From Littorina saxatilis (lineage: Eukaryota; Mollusca; Gastropoda; Littorinimorpha; Littorinidae), in assembly GCF_037325665.1 (NCBI RefSeq), contig NC_090259.1, forward strand, positions 33,970,649-34,034,648: a stretch of 64,000 nt of DNA, in the 5' to 3' direction. Numbering within the stretch: the first letter of the stretch is position 1; each line of letters begins with the position of its first letter. This document shows, piece after piece, positions 11,640 through 23,588 of this stretch. Position numbers and translations under genes: made by a program. The notes beneath the pieces were generated by a model. It was not told where the DNA came from, did no database searches, and was given only the letters and a program-made list of their open reading frames with translations.

Positions 11640-12354
11640 ACTTTTTTTTTTTAAATCCGAAGAAACCAACATGATAGCGCTGAAAAAGACCTCTAGCCTT
11701 CTCACACAAAGGTGTCAAAAGCCAATTCACCGGATGAAATTGACACCCCTTCCCAATGTTACCTTAGTATCAGTGCACCTCAAGCAATTAGGCACACCTG
11801 GCTGAAGCAGTTACGGCAGTTTTCACTAGTGCTTATAGATACAGCATGAACTTACCTGTCCTCATGTATGACCGTTGTGTGCGTCATGTTTTCTTCAACA
11901 CTTCTCGTGTAGCCTATATTGTGCGTCTTACCAGTATTAAAGAACGTCTTTTATCCTACATGCGTGAGAGAGACCATGCACCCATGACATAACGGAACAA
12001 TACACTCACACGTTAGTGTATCATGCAAAGGAGGTCGTCACACTAGTCTGGCAGGGACCTAACTTTCCACTGCTCGTGATAGCAAAGTCACCGAGGCAAA
12101 CGTCATTCTGGGGACACTTTTGCGCTTGCTGTTTCCCCTGTAAGAATTTTGAGAACGTACTCGACAGTCACCCTATACTTTCTACAGTGACCTCTTTTTG
12201 CCTTGACGTCAAAGGTTTCACGAGGCTTTGGAAGAGATCGAGGTTCCATGAGACGCGTCTTCAATTGGGGCGCTTCGACTGTACACGTCTCTATGTCTGT
12301 GTGCTAGATATATTAGAGAAGTTGAGTTATCTACGAAGGGTATACTACAACTAT
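11640..12354. other. Non-coding stretch
   Basis: No gene or repeat is recognised. Upstream exons of the minus-strand gene could lie here but none is convincing. Confidence 0.45.
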
Positions 12355-12496
12355 CACACACAGACACACAGACACATGGACATCCCCCCCACACACACAC
12401 ACACAATACACACACACACACACACACACACGCGCGCGCACACCCATACACACACACACACACACGCACGCAAGCACGCACACTCACTCACACACG

Positions 12497-12551
<55 letters not shown>
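12355..12551. repeat. CA/CGCA microsatellite
   Basis: A nearly continuous (CA)n tract with short CG and GCAC interruptions. Confidence 0.96.
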
Positions 12552-12627
12552 TAAAGTCATATTTCTTCAAAGAACAAGTGTAAATGATGTTTCATAAAAT
12601 GTTGGTTTTCATACTCAAAACTATGCT

Positions 12628-12645
12628 TTAGGGTTAGGGTTAGGG
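12628..12645. repeat. Three telomere-type TTAGGG units
   Basis: Exactly three tandem TTAGGG hexamers, the metazoan telomere unit, in interstitial sequence. They are too short to imply a fusion or a telomere. Confidence 0.85.
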
Positions 12646-12898
12646 ACAGAAAACACCTTCGTGTTCTAGTCAACCGCACGAGAAGGTGAAGATGATTTTG
12701 TTTTGTTTCTTGAGATGATTCAAAATAGAACACCTCATTATTTCAACTTAAAACTCCCCCTTTGGTATCAGAGAATTGTCAAAACCAGGACATTTACAAA
12801 ATCCCTGAAAATGTCAGTAAATTTGTAAAATTCCTGTTTCACTCGGGGATTTTGAAAATTTCCTAAATTTTCGAGGAAATTTGTAAATGTCCTGGTTT

Positions 12899-13279
12899 CT
12901 TCTTCTTCTTCTTCTTCGTTCGTGGGCTGAAACTCCCACGTACACTCGTGTTTTTTACACAAGTGGAATTTTACGTGTATGACCGTTTTTTACCCCGCCA
13001 TTTTAGGCAGCCATACGCCGTTTTCGGAGGAAGCATGCTGGGTATTTTCGTGTTTCTATAACCCACCGAACTCTGACATGGATTACAGGATCTTTTTCGT
13101 GCGTACTTGGTCTTGTGCTTGCGTGTACACACGGGGGTGTTCGGACACCGAGGAGAGTCTGCACACAAAGTTGACTCTGAGAAATAAATCTCTCGCCGAA
13201 CGTGGGGACGAACTCACGCTGACAGCGGCCAACTGGATACAAATCCAGCGCGCTACCGACTGAGCTACATCCCCGCCCC
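12899..13279 (-). mobile_element. SINE, TAGCTCAGTCGG-type tRNA head
   Basis: Read on the minus strand, it starts with a tRNA-like head (A box TAGCTCAGTCGGTAGCG; degenerate B box GAGTTCGTCCC). The shared SINE body follows (CATGTCAGAGTTCGG, then CAGCATGCTTCC) and it ends in (GAA)n. An imperfect 13-bp target duplication, AATGTC(C/A)TGGTTT, lies at 12886-12898 and 13280-13292. Confidence 0.85.
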
Positions 13280-13436
13280 AATGTCATGGTTTGAAAGGCC
13301 AGGAAATTTGCAAATCTACTTTTATGAATATTTTTTCAAGGAAAACGAGTGCTTATTTGATTGAATTAACTCCATATCTTTAGTTTGGCAGCATTAAAGT
13401 CAACACACTGTTATATCTCTCTCTCCCTCTCTCTCC

Positions 13437-13773
13437 CGTTTTAGATGTCTTAATTACTTTGTTCAATGTATTCTTGTTATGTGTTGTAGGCTTAGATGGA
13501 ATAAAGGATAATCGATAGAACTATGTTTTAAATTGTGGCATCAACACAAGATGTCACAATCTAAAACTAAATGAACACAAGATGCCACAATTTGAAACTA
13601 AATGAACACAAGATGCCACAATTTAAAACTAAATGAACACAAGATGCCACAAGTTAAAACTTAATGAACACAAGATCCCACAATTTAAAACAAAATTCTA
13701 TCGATTATCCTTTATTCCATCTACAACACATAATAAGAATACATTGAACAAAGTGAGTATGACATCTAAAACG
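13437..13773. mobile_element. Foldback element with 31-bp tandem repeats in its loop
   Basis: About 100-base arms (13437-13542 and 13674-13773) are inverted copies of each other at roughly 90% identity, sharing GGATAATCGATAGAA. Between them lie about five copies of a 31-base unit starting AACACAAGATGCCACAAT. One unit is also present inverted at the inner edge of the left arm. There is no coding capacity and the superfamily is unknown. Confidence 0.8.
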
Positions 13774-14159
13774 TTTTCTTACCAGGGATGATATTTTACG
13801 GACGCGTGAACTAGACATTTTATTTTTGAAGGTGCGATTGTCGGTTAGTGATTTAAAGCAACATTTAGCTAATCGAGGGTGAAGTAACCATAGTTTATGT
13901 GAATGGGGCAATGGTGCAGAAACTCTTAAATTGCCCAATCTATTTGCAAGAACGCCATGACGCCATTAATTAACACCTTCCGAGTCGTTTTATGAAAACA
14001 CACATTACCGGTAGTGGAAGACGATACAAATGGAAGTTTCTCTGATACATTTAATATGAATACATTTACAACCCTTCAGTAATCGGTGAGGCCGGTTTGG
14101 ACATAGCATAGACCAAACACAGAATCTCTCTCTGTGTATCCTTCTCATCAAACTTTGTT

Positions 14160-14341
14160 GTTCTCTTTCTGTTTCATCGCACTATATATCTTTTGTGTAC
14201 TGTTTTTCTCTTTCTGTTTGATCGCACTATAATATATCCTTTGTGTACTGTTTTTCTCTTTCTGTTTCATCGCACTATATCCTTTGTGTACTGTTTTTCT
14301 CTTTCTGTTTCATCGCACGATATATCCTTTGTGTACTGTTT
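14160..14341. repeat. About 46-bp tandem repeat, 4 copies
   Basis: The unit contains TTCTCTTTCTGTTTCATCGC and ends TTTGTGTACTG. Copies vary in length by a TATA insertion. Confidence 0.88.
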
Positions 14342-14568
14342 TGATTAGTTCTGTTTCTAGTTTTTCTGACTTGGATAACATGTATATGTGTTAAACTGAC
14401 TGACTGTTTTTGCATATCATGTAATATATATATATAATGCCTGTTCGCCATTAATTTGCTTATTTATCTTAAACTATTGTAATGATGTTTTAAAGACATC
14501 ACTGTATAAGCCGAATAGGCTTGTTGTTGTCTTCATACGTAAAAATGTAAAGCTTATGCATATGTAAA

Positions 14569-14648
<80 letters not shown>

Positions 14649-15000
14649 CCAGACAGTCTACAGATAACATCAGAATTTACCGTAAAAAAGAGAGTCCACT
14701 GCTGGCCACGCCTGACTGCCAAACTGTCCCTTGACCCTACTACTCACGACTTTATCTCCAGGGCCATCTGCACATCTTGTCCCTTCGATGCTGTTTAGAC
14801 CCATTGCAGTCTCCAGGGGCAACGGGCAGTTAATTGGGTAGATAACGCTAATTATTAATGAAGTTTCGCCTCTGCGAGTCTTCAGCTCTCATTGACGACG
14901 CGAACGTGTTCACACATCGTTTATCTTCACAGTTGTCCGCGGTTAGGGGGGGGGGGGGGGATTAAGGAGGACTGGTGTAGTTAAAGATTCTTTCTTATCT
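14342..15000. other. Non-coding stretch with CA tract and poly(G)
   Basis: (CA)n lies at about 14570-14645 and a G run at about 14946-14960. No gene is seen. Confidence 0.55.
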
Positions 15001-15163
15001 GAAGAAGAAGAAGAACAACAACAACAACAACTACAACAACAACAGCAACAGCAACAACAACTACAACAACAACATCAACAACAACAACAGCAACAACAAC
15101 AGCAACAACAACAACAACAACAACAAGAGTAACAACAACATTAACGACGACGACAACAAGAGC

Positions 15164-15199
<36 letters not shown>

Positions 15200-15341
15200 A
15201 GCAGCAACAACAACAGCAGCAACAACAATAACAACAACACGACGACGACGACAACAACAACAACAAAAACAACACGACGACGACGAAGACAACAACAACT
15301 ACAACAACCACAACAACAACAACAACAACAACAACAACATC
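15001..15341. repeat. AAC/CAACAG/CGA microsatellite
   Basis: About 340 bases of (AAC)n with CAG, GAC and GAA variants. Its minus-strand reading yields meaningless Val, Leu or Cys homopolymers. Confidence 0.96.
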
Positions 15342-15552
15342 CTTCCCGTGTTAACAATCATGTAAATCAACACAAATCTGCCCAGGCTTTTACATGAAGA
15401 AGGAGAATCCTTCCACTTTCCAATTTAGCCAACATCTACAGCTTGTCTGCTTCATGAAGTAGGAGAATCCTATTTTAAAAACAAAAATATGTTTTGCACA
15501 TTGATAAAAATATCAGGTACAAACATAATAGACAATGTTTGGAAATAACTCT

Positions 15553-15712
15553 GTATGGGCTGTGAAAGAGTGAATACCCTTGCTTTTTCAAGGACAAATA
15601 CATTCACCCGTGCTGCTGTCCACGTGTTTCAGACACACGCCTCGCTAGTGACTGGCGCCTACAATGTTTGTCCAAGGAAAAGCAAGAGTATTCACTCTTT
15701 CACTACCCATAC
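15553..15712. mobile_element. 160-bp foldback hairpin (MITE-like)
   Basis: Arms of about 48 bases, from GTATGGG at 15553 and CCCATAC at 15706-15712, pair with a few mismatches; GTGAAAGAGTGAATA is the best part. They enclose a loop of about 64 bases. No target duplication was seen. Confidence 0.65.
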
Positions 15713-16251
15713 AAACCCGAAATATATATTTTTGGAATTCGTCAGAACAAAATCCCACTCACCACAGAAAGAAGCCACGGTGAAGATTTGGGGTCATTGT
15801 CCAAAGAAAAGAGTGCGTGGATGTATAACTACAAACCGCTCAAAGCGATATTAAAACAATCAGTCCATCAATTTGTAAACATGGTTAATCTGTGCTGAGA
15901 CTAGTTCGGCCTTGGCTTCCCCAACACTGACACGTCGACCGAGACAGAGCTGGGGAAAAAAAAAGCTATTTAACCTAATATGCACAAAGAGATTTTCGGT
16001 ATTTTTTCGCAAAATACATATGAAGAAAACACACACACACACAAACACAAAATATCTCTGTAAGAATTCAGGAAATAATAAAGACAATGGTGGAAACAAC
16101 TTTTGTGTCTGTCATTGCAAAACTCATTTTATAAGCTTTAATTAAAGCTGAAATGCAATGATGTAGTCCGGACCAAGCAAAAGACACATATAAGCGCGCA
16201 CACACACGCACGCACTCACGCATGCAGTCTAGCAAGCAAGAAAGCACGCGG

Positions 16252-16292
<41 letters not shown>

Positions 16293-16336
16293 TTCCCTCA
16301 GGGAAATTCGGGCTGCTTAGGATCGCGCCACTCATT
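15713..16336. other. Non-coding stretch with CA microsatellite
   Basis: No gene is seen. CA-rich repeats occupy about 16197-16292. Confidence 0.55.
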
Positions 16337-17192
16337 ATATTTAGTCAAGTTTTGACTAAATATTTTAACATCGAGGGGGAATCGAAACGAGGGTCGTGGT
16401 GTATGTGCGTGTGTGCGTGTGTGTGTGTGTGTAGAGCGATTCAGACTAAACTACTGGACCGATCTTTATGAAATTTGACATGAGAGTTCGTGGGTATGAA
16501 ATCCCCGAACGTTTTTTTCATTTTTTTGATAAATGTCTTTGATGACGTCATATCCGGCTTTTCGTGAAAGTTGAGGCGGCACTGTCACGCCCTCATTTTT
16601 CAACCAAATTGGTTGAAATTTTGGTCAAGTAATTTTCGACGAAGCCCGGACTTCGGTATTGCATTTCAGCTTGGTGGCTTAAAAATTAATTAATGACTTT
16701 GGTCATTAAAAATCTGAAAATTGCAAAAAAAAATAAAAATTTATAAAACGATCCAAATTTACGTTTATCTTATTCTCCATCATTTGCTGATTCCAAAAAC
16801 ATATAAATATGTTATATTCGGATTAAAAGCAAGCTCTGAAAATTAAATATATAAAAAATTATTATCAAAATTAAATTGTCCAAATCAATTTAAAAACACT
16901 TTCATCTTATTCCTTGTCGGTTCCTGATTCCAAAAACATATAGATATGATATGTTTGGATTAAAAACACGCTCAGAAAGTTAAAACAAAGAGAGGTACAG
17001 AAAAGCGTGCTATCCTTCTTAGCGCAACTACTACCCCGCTCTTCTTGTCAATTTCACTGCCTTTGCCATGAGCGGTGGACTGACGATGCTACGAGTATAC
17101 GGTCTTGCTGAAAAATGGCATTGCGTTCAGTTTCATTCTGTGAGTTCGACAGCTACTTGACTAAATATTGTATTTTCGCCTTACGCGACTTG
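16337..17192 (+). mobile_element. 0.85-kb non-autonomous repeat family, copy 1 (full length)
   Basis: It begins with the hairpin TTTAGTCAAGTTTTGACTAAA and has an internal (TG)n tract. A conserved core follows (ACTACTGGACCGATC; ATGACGTCATATCCGGC; GCGGCACTGTCACGC). It ends CGCCTTACGCGACTTG. Four further copies lie at 19.5, 39.8, 44.3 and 48.1 kb. No coding capacity exists. The ends are not inverted repeats of each other, so the class (Helitron-like or other) is unresolved. Confidence 0.85.
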
Positions 17193-17808
<616 letters not shown>

Positions 17809-17812
<4 letters not shown>

Positions 17813-18671
17813 GTTAGCAGATGATACTACCTTACATGCAACAGGGAAAAGCCCTGCACAAATTCAAGACAAATTGCAACAGAGCCTAAACGCTGTTTCG
17901 GAGTGGTGTTCTGCAAATCGTATGCTTATTAATCCAGATAAAACAAAGTCTATGATAATCAGCACTCGCCAAAAACATCAACTTTCAGAAATGACTCTGA
18001 GTCTGTCCCTAAATGAGCACTCCATTGAGCAAGTATCTGAGCACCGTTTACTGGGACTTACTGTTGATAATAATCTCAAATGGCAGACTCACATCAATGG
18101 AATCTGCAAAAAAAATTGCTAAAAACCTGTTTCTTTTGTCAAAGTTACAAAGCATTATTAATCTAGACACAAGAAAACTATTTTACAATGCCCATATAAA
18201 ACCCCATATTGATTATGCTTCCATAGTATGGGACGGGTGTAGTGAAGTTCACTTGAAGAAGCTGAAATCGCTCCAGCGTATAGCTGCTGCTAAACTAGTT
18301 CTGCCCAGTCCATCTCTTTCCACAAAGGAAAAGATGAAAAGTATTGGGATGAGTTTCGCTTCTGACTTTCATCAAAGCCTGTGCCATTTACATGGGCTAA
18401 AACTTTTTCGAGACAGATGCAGCGGGTTATTCAATGATGTAGAGGAAATATCAGTGAAGTAAACAATGTGCCTTCGAGCGGAACTATTCAGTAAAAACTA
18501 TGTACATTACCTGGCAAGGATACCGTGCTAGAGAAAGTATGTAAATAGTTCGTGTAAATGTATACGTTCATTTCTAATATATCATGTAAATATGTTCATT
18601 TTCAATTGCGTGTATTACCACTGTTTTGTCGATATGGCTTTAATTAGCTGAAGACAATAAACTGTCAAAGC

Positions 18672-18672
<1 letters not shown>
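17809..18672 (+). pseudogene. 5'-truncated non-LTR retrotransposon (reverse transcriptase C-terminus)
   Basis: The frame opens directly out of the (CT)n tract with LADDTTLHATG, the catalytic motif C of reverse transcriptase with its first aromatic residue lost. It continues through HRLLGLTVDNNLKWQTHING. An extra base in the A-run near 18110 shifts frame, and the reading resumes as NLFLLSKLQSIINLDTRKLF and PHIDYASIVWDGC to a stop near 18462. About 210 bases of 3' UTR end AATAAACTGTCAAAGCG and run straight into another (CT)n tract. The clade is CR1/jockey-like, and it is not the family of the LINE at 28-34 kb. Confidence 0.85.
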
Positions 18673-18760
<88 letters not shown>

Positions 18761-18769
18761 CCTCCCTCT
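18673..18769. repeat. CT microsatellite
   Basis: (CT)n directly abuts the 3' end of the LINE fragment, mirroring the tract at its 5' side. Confidence 0.96.
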
Positions 18770-18939
18770 ATGTGTAATGCGCTATAAACTATACTTCACA
18801 ATACTGCGAAATGTCCGTCGTCGATGCGGAGAAACGGACCTCTGACACGCGGCCAACAAAATATACCAATTTTGGTGCTGCAAAACGGCATTACGCCCGG
18901 GGACAAAAAAACTGATTTTGAAATGCGGCAAGACGCCAC

Positions 18940-19440
18940 TCCTTTTTTGTCACAGCAAGGAATAACTTGCATTGCTACAACCTGAAAGGGGCGGGAAACG
19001 GCGAATCGAACCCTCGTCCATTCTTTAATTGGGCTACGCCGTTTAGAAAATACGGCTAAACACCATTATCTTTTCGTTACCGTCCGTTAAGGCGGGTAGC
19101 TGCATGACGGCTCCTGAAAGCGACTACGAAACGGGAGATCGCGAATTGAACCCTCACCCATGAAATGGCAGTGTGCTTAAACACCAGTCCCTTTTTGTTA
19201 TCGTGACGGTGGCTGGCGGGCAGCTTGACTGCGGCTAATTGAAAGTGGCGGCGAAACGGGAGACGGCGAATCGAACCCTCATCTGTCACCCGTGAAGTGA
19301 GCATTGCGTGTGGAGGTTACGGCGAAACACGGCCACTCTCTTTTCGCTACCATAATTGGCTGGAAGATGCACAGGGTCTCATTGAATGCAACGGCGAAAC
19401 AGCGAATTGAACCTCATCACGTGCATCCCTGACGTGACCA
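18940..19440. repeat. Degenerate tandem repeat of about 125-130 bp, 4 copies
   Basis: GCGAATCGAACCCTC or close variants recur near 19003, 19139, 19266 and 19393. Each follows GAAACGG-type sequence and precedes a diverged spacer. The reverse complement, GGTTCGATTC, matches the tRNA B-box consensus, but no full tRNA fold is evident. Confidence 0.6.
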
Positions 19441-19524
19441 GCGCATATAGACCACACAATAGCGTCTCGCGTTGATCGATTGATGAGCCGCATACCTGTC
19501 TGTGAACTTCCAAGTGGAGTAAAA

Positions 19525-20340
19525 ACAAGTCGCGTAAGGCGAAATTACTACATTTTGTCAAGCTGTCGAACTCACGGGATGAAACTGAACGCACTGTATT
19601 TATTCACTAAGACAGTACAGCTTCGTCAATCCCCGCGTAAAGGAAATCGCTCACCTTTCCACGTGCAAAACGTAGTGATATTGACACGCCAGATTAGCGC
19701 GGTAGCGTATTGTGCTAAGCAGGAAAGCGCGCTTTTCTGTATTCTTGTTAACTTTCTGAGCTTGTTTTGAATACAACCTATCATATCTATATGTTTTTGG
19801 AATCAGGAAATGATCACGAATAAGATGACATCATTTTTGGATCGATTTCTTACATTTTAATCGTAAGACTAATTATTCTATTTTCGTTAATTGTGATCAC
19901 ATTTTAAGAGTAAACATGACATATGTATATATTTTTAGATTCAGAATGTGATGAAGAATACGATGCAATCAATTTTAAATCTGTTTGCGAAAAATCGATT
20001 TTAATGACAACTTTAATGAGCAAACACATTAATTAAATTTTAAGCCTCCAAGCTGAAATGCAATCGAAGATTACTTGACCAAAATTTCAACCAATTTGTT
20101 TTAAAAATGAGAGCGTGACAGTGCCGCCTCAACTTTCACGAAAAGCCGGATATGACGTCATCAAAGAAATTTATCAAAAAAATGAAAAAAACGTCTGGGG
20201 ATATTATACCCAGGAACTCTCATGTAAAGTTTCATGAAGATCGGTCCAGTAGTTTACTCTGAATCTCTCTACACACACAAACACACACACATACACCACC
20301 ACGACCCTCGTCTCGATTCCCCCCTCTACGTTAAAAGGCA
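19525..20340 (-). mobile_element. 0.85-kb repeat family, copy 2 (diverged)
   Basis: Inverted relative to copy 1. ACAAGTCGCGTAAGGCG is the left end, the conserved GTGACAGTGCCGCCTCAAC core is present, and the centre is diverged. The terminal hairpin is lost at the right end, where ACGTTAAAAGGCAGG replaces it. Confidence 0.85.
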
Positions 20341-20529
20341 GGTAAATATTTTAGTGGGGTCCCTGAACAGCGCTTTGAAGGGAGTCAGTGAGTCTCAGTT
20401 GCTGTCGATGCCTTTGTGTGACTGTTAAGGGCGAGAGAGAGAGATAGCACATTTTCAGAATAAACATAGCAACCTCGTATCTATATTTTTGGATTCAAAT
20501 ATTGATAAGGAGTACAATGCAAATGTCAA

Positions 20530-22314
20530 AGGCACAGTAAGCCTCCCGTAAACAATCACAGATACTGTCAGGCTTTTACACACAGTACAAACACCCTTTC
20601 ATTTAAACACTGACCGCTTGAGAACATCCTAGGTGCCCTCCGTAAAGAGCGAGCAATTTTCAAAGAATTTATTTTTGCGTGGTTTATCTTACCCCTGAGC
20701 CATCGTGAACCCGTGTGATCCAGTTTCCCTTTTTCACAATGTTAGTCATTTGAATGCGACTCGATGTGAGCTTATCTTAAGCTGAATGGTGATAAGACTG
20801 AAGTCTTACTGTGCAAAAAGAAGAACACTACATTTCCCTCTCCCCAACCTGTTTCTGTTCAAATAGGCAACACCGACATTCCTTGGATTCACCCTTTCAT
20901 CTGACATGACCCTTCACAAACATATATCTTTAGTCTGTAGAGCAGCTTATTTTGAGCTTCGTAAGATCAGCACCATTCGCCACACACTCTCCTCTCAAAC
21001 AACTAACACTCTTGTCTGTGCCTTTGTTCTTTCTAAACTTGACTACTGCAACTCTCTTCTCTCTGGCTGTCCTCTGTACCTCCTGCATAAACTACAAAAA
21101 GTCCAAAACTCGGCAGCACGCCTCATTCTGAAAGCACGAAAACGAGATCACGCAACACCACTTCTTCACACACTGCACTGGTTACCTATTCAAGCCCGCA
21201 TTGTCCACCCTCTGCTTTAACTTCTTTTCTGGCTCGTCTCCTGCTTACTTCTCTGAACTCCTCACCGTCTATTCTCCAGCAAGACAACTCCGTGCCCCTT
21301 CTGACTGTCGCATCCTCACCATTCCACACACAATGGAATTCTCTCCCCCTTTCACATCCGCCACTCTCAGTCACCCAAAGCATTCAAACGAGCACTTAAA
21401 ACGCACCTCTTCAAGAAATACAACCCCTGATTTTGTTTTCTCAGTCCATCAGTAGGCTACATGTAGTGTATTTGTTGTTTTAGTGATAATGTGATAATGT
21501 ATATAAACATTTAGGGCTGTTTTCAGTATTGTTGATAACATGTTCTGTTTGATTAAGGGTATTCAGCTGGTATTTCCTTGTTTTCACTACCTATTTTATT
21601 CATGTTTTTATTACTTAGTTAGAGGAAGAATCTTTTGTAATGTATGTTGGATGGTGTATGCTTTTAATTAAGCGTTGCTGACTATGAATGTAGATGTAAA
21701 TGCTTGTATAACTGTGTTCTAATTTTAAATGTGTCAAGCGCAAAGAGCATCATAATTGTAAAGTTAAGATGTTGCGCTATATAAATGCTCATTTATTATT
21801 ATTATTATATTATTATCATTATCTGCAATAGCACGTTATTATGTAACTCTGACTATGCAGGAAACAAACGCCTGTGGTTCACAAGAACTCTAGCGATGGC
21901 TTTTGGCTGTTCAGAGGAACTGACGATAGGCATAAACCGTCGTCTGCTATGAGAACCACGACCTTGCGTGACCCTGCTTCCGGGCTTTTCTTTTTTCAAA
22001 CTTTCAAAACTTCGAATTGTACTGATTTTGTCTTGATGAAAAAATAATTCTGTTATGATTTAAGAATGTTTGTGTAACAAGCTGTCAATTTATTATTTAG
22101 ATTTTAAAAGTTAGGTCTAGCGCCAAAACGCACCACGGTCCGATTGTCTGAAAGACAATCCGCAAAAACTAGTACATTCTTTAAAAATTACTCGCTCTTT
22201 ACGTAGGGCACCTAGGATGTTCCCGTTCGGTGAGTGTTTAAATGAAAGGGTGTTTGTACTGTGTGTAAAAGCCTGACAGTATCTGTGATGGTTTACGGGA
22301 GGCGTACTGTGCCT
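20530..22314. mobile_element. TTAA-type DNA transposon split by an L2 LINE
   Basis: Long inverted arms begin AGGCACAGTAAGCCTCCCGT and end in its complement. They continue through a conserved segment (CAGGCTTTTACACACAG; CCTAGGTGCCC) for about 150 bases. The flanks are TCAA and TTGA, each one change from TTAA. Sequence 20530-20773 and 21829-22314 is collinear with the uninterrupted relative at 51.9-52.9 kb in opposite orientation, so the LINE between them is a later insertion. No transposase remains. TTAA targets suggest a piggyBac-like origin. Confidence 0.82.
20774..21828 (+). pseudogene. 5'-truncated L2 LINE inserted in the TTAA transposon
   Basis: It starts inside reverse transcriptase (LKLNGDKTEVLLC in the first frame) and continues as LSKLDYCNSLLSGCP and LQKVQNSAARLI, hallmarks of L2-clade C-termini. 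At least two frame changes occur before LTVYSPARQLR. The 3' end GCGCTATATAAATGC followed by (TTA)n is typical of this clade. It looks dead. Confidence 0.88.
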
Positions 22315-22396
22315 TTGATCTATTAAAGAAAATGTGTTTTTAATGAAAAATTGAATAAACAAACTAATTAATTATCGTTTTTAACAGCTTCCGAGT

Positions 22397-23588
22397 TGAC
22401 ATGCAATCCCATAGCCTGGACTGAATGTTTGACATGCAATCCCATAGTCTGAACTGAATGTTTGACATGCAATCCCATAGTCTGGACTGAATGTTTGACA
22501 TGCAATCCCATAGTCTGAACTGAATGTTTGACATGCAATCCCATAGTCTGAACTGAATGTTTGACATGCAATCCCATAGTCTGGACTGAATGTTTGACAT
22601 GCAATCCCATAGTCTGGACTGAATGTTTGACATGCAATCCCATAGTCTGAACTGAATGTTTGACATGCAATCCCATAGTCTGAACTGAATGTTTGACATG
22701 CAATCCCATAGTCTGAACTGAATGTTTGACATGCAATCCCATAGTCTGAACTGAATGTTTGACATGCAATCCCATAGTCTGAACTGAATGTTTGACATGC
22801 AATCCCATAGTCTGGACTGAATGTTTGACATGCAATACCATAGTCTGAACTGAATGTTTGACATGCAATCCCATAGTCTGAACTGAATGTTTGACATGCA
22901 ATCCCATAGTCTGAACTGAATGTTTGACATGCAATCCCATAGTCTGAACTGAATGTTTGACATGCAATCCCATAGTCTGAACTGAATGTTTGACATGCAA
23001 TCCCATAGTCTGAACTGAATGTTTGACATGCAATCCCATAGTCTGAACTGAATGTTTGACATGCAATCCCATAGTCTGGACTGAATGTTTGACATGCAAT
23101 CCCATAGCCTGGACTGAATGTTTGACATGCAATCCCATAGCCTGGACTGAATGTTTGACATGCAATCCCATAGCCTGGACTGAATGTTTGACATGCAATC
23201 CCATAGTCTGGACTGAATGTTTGACATGCAATCCCATAGTCTGGACTGAATGTTTGACATGCAATCCCATAGTCTGAACTGAATGTTTGACATGCAATCC
23301 CATAGCCTGGACTGAATGTTTGACATGCAATCCCATAGTCTGGACTGAATGTTTGACATGCAATCCCATAGCCTGGACTGAATGTTTGACATGCAATCCC
23401 ATAGCCTGGACTGAATGTTTGACATGCAATCCCATAGCCTGAACTGAATGTTTGACATGCAATCCCATAGTCTGAACTGAATGTTTGACATGCAATCCCA
23501 TAGTCTGAACTGAATGTTTGACATGCAATCCCATAGTCTGAACTGAATGTTTGACATGCAATCCCATAGTCTGGACTGAATGTTTGAC
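22397..23588. repeat. 33-bp satellite array, about 36 copies
   Basis: The unit, starting CATGCAATCCCATAGTCTGA, is repeated head to tail with almost no indels. Copies differ mainly at two sites (tCTG/cCTG and gAACtG/gGACtG), and like variants cluster in runs. Because the period is divisible by three, two minus-strand frames stay open for about 400 codons; neither looks like a gene. Confidence 0.97.

Noticed and set aside
12628-12645. Interstitial telomere marking a chromosome fusion
   Set aside because: Only three hexamers; this length is expected by chance or slippage in a large genome.
22397-23588. CRISPR-like array of 33-bp repeats
   Set aside because: The units are contiguous with no variable spacers, and the window is eukaryotic.
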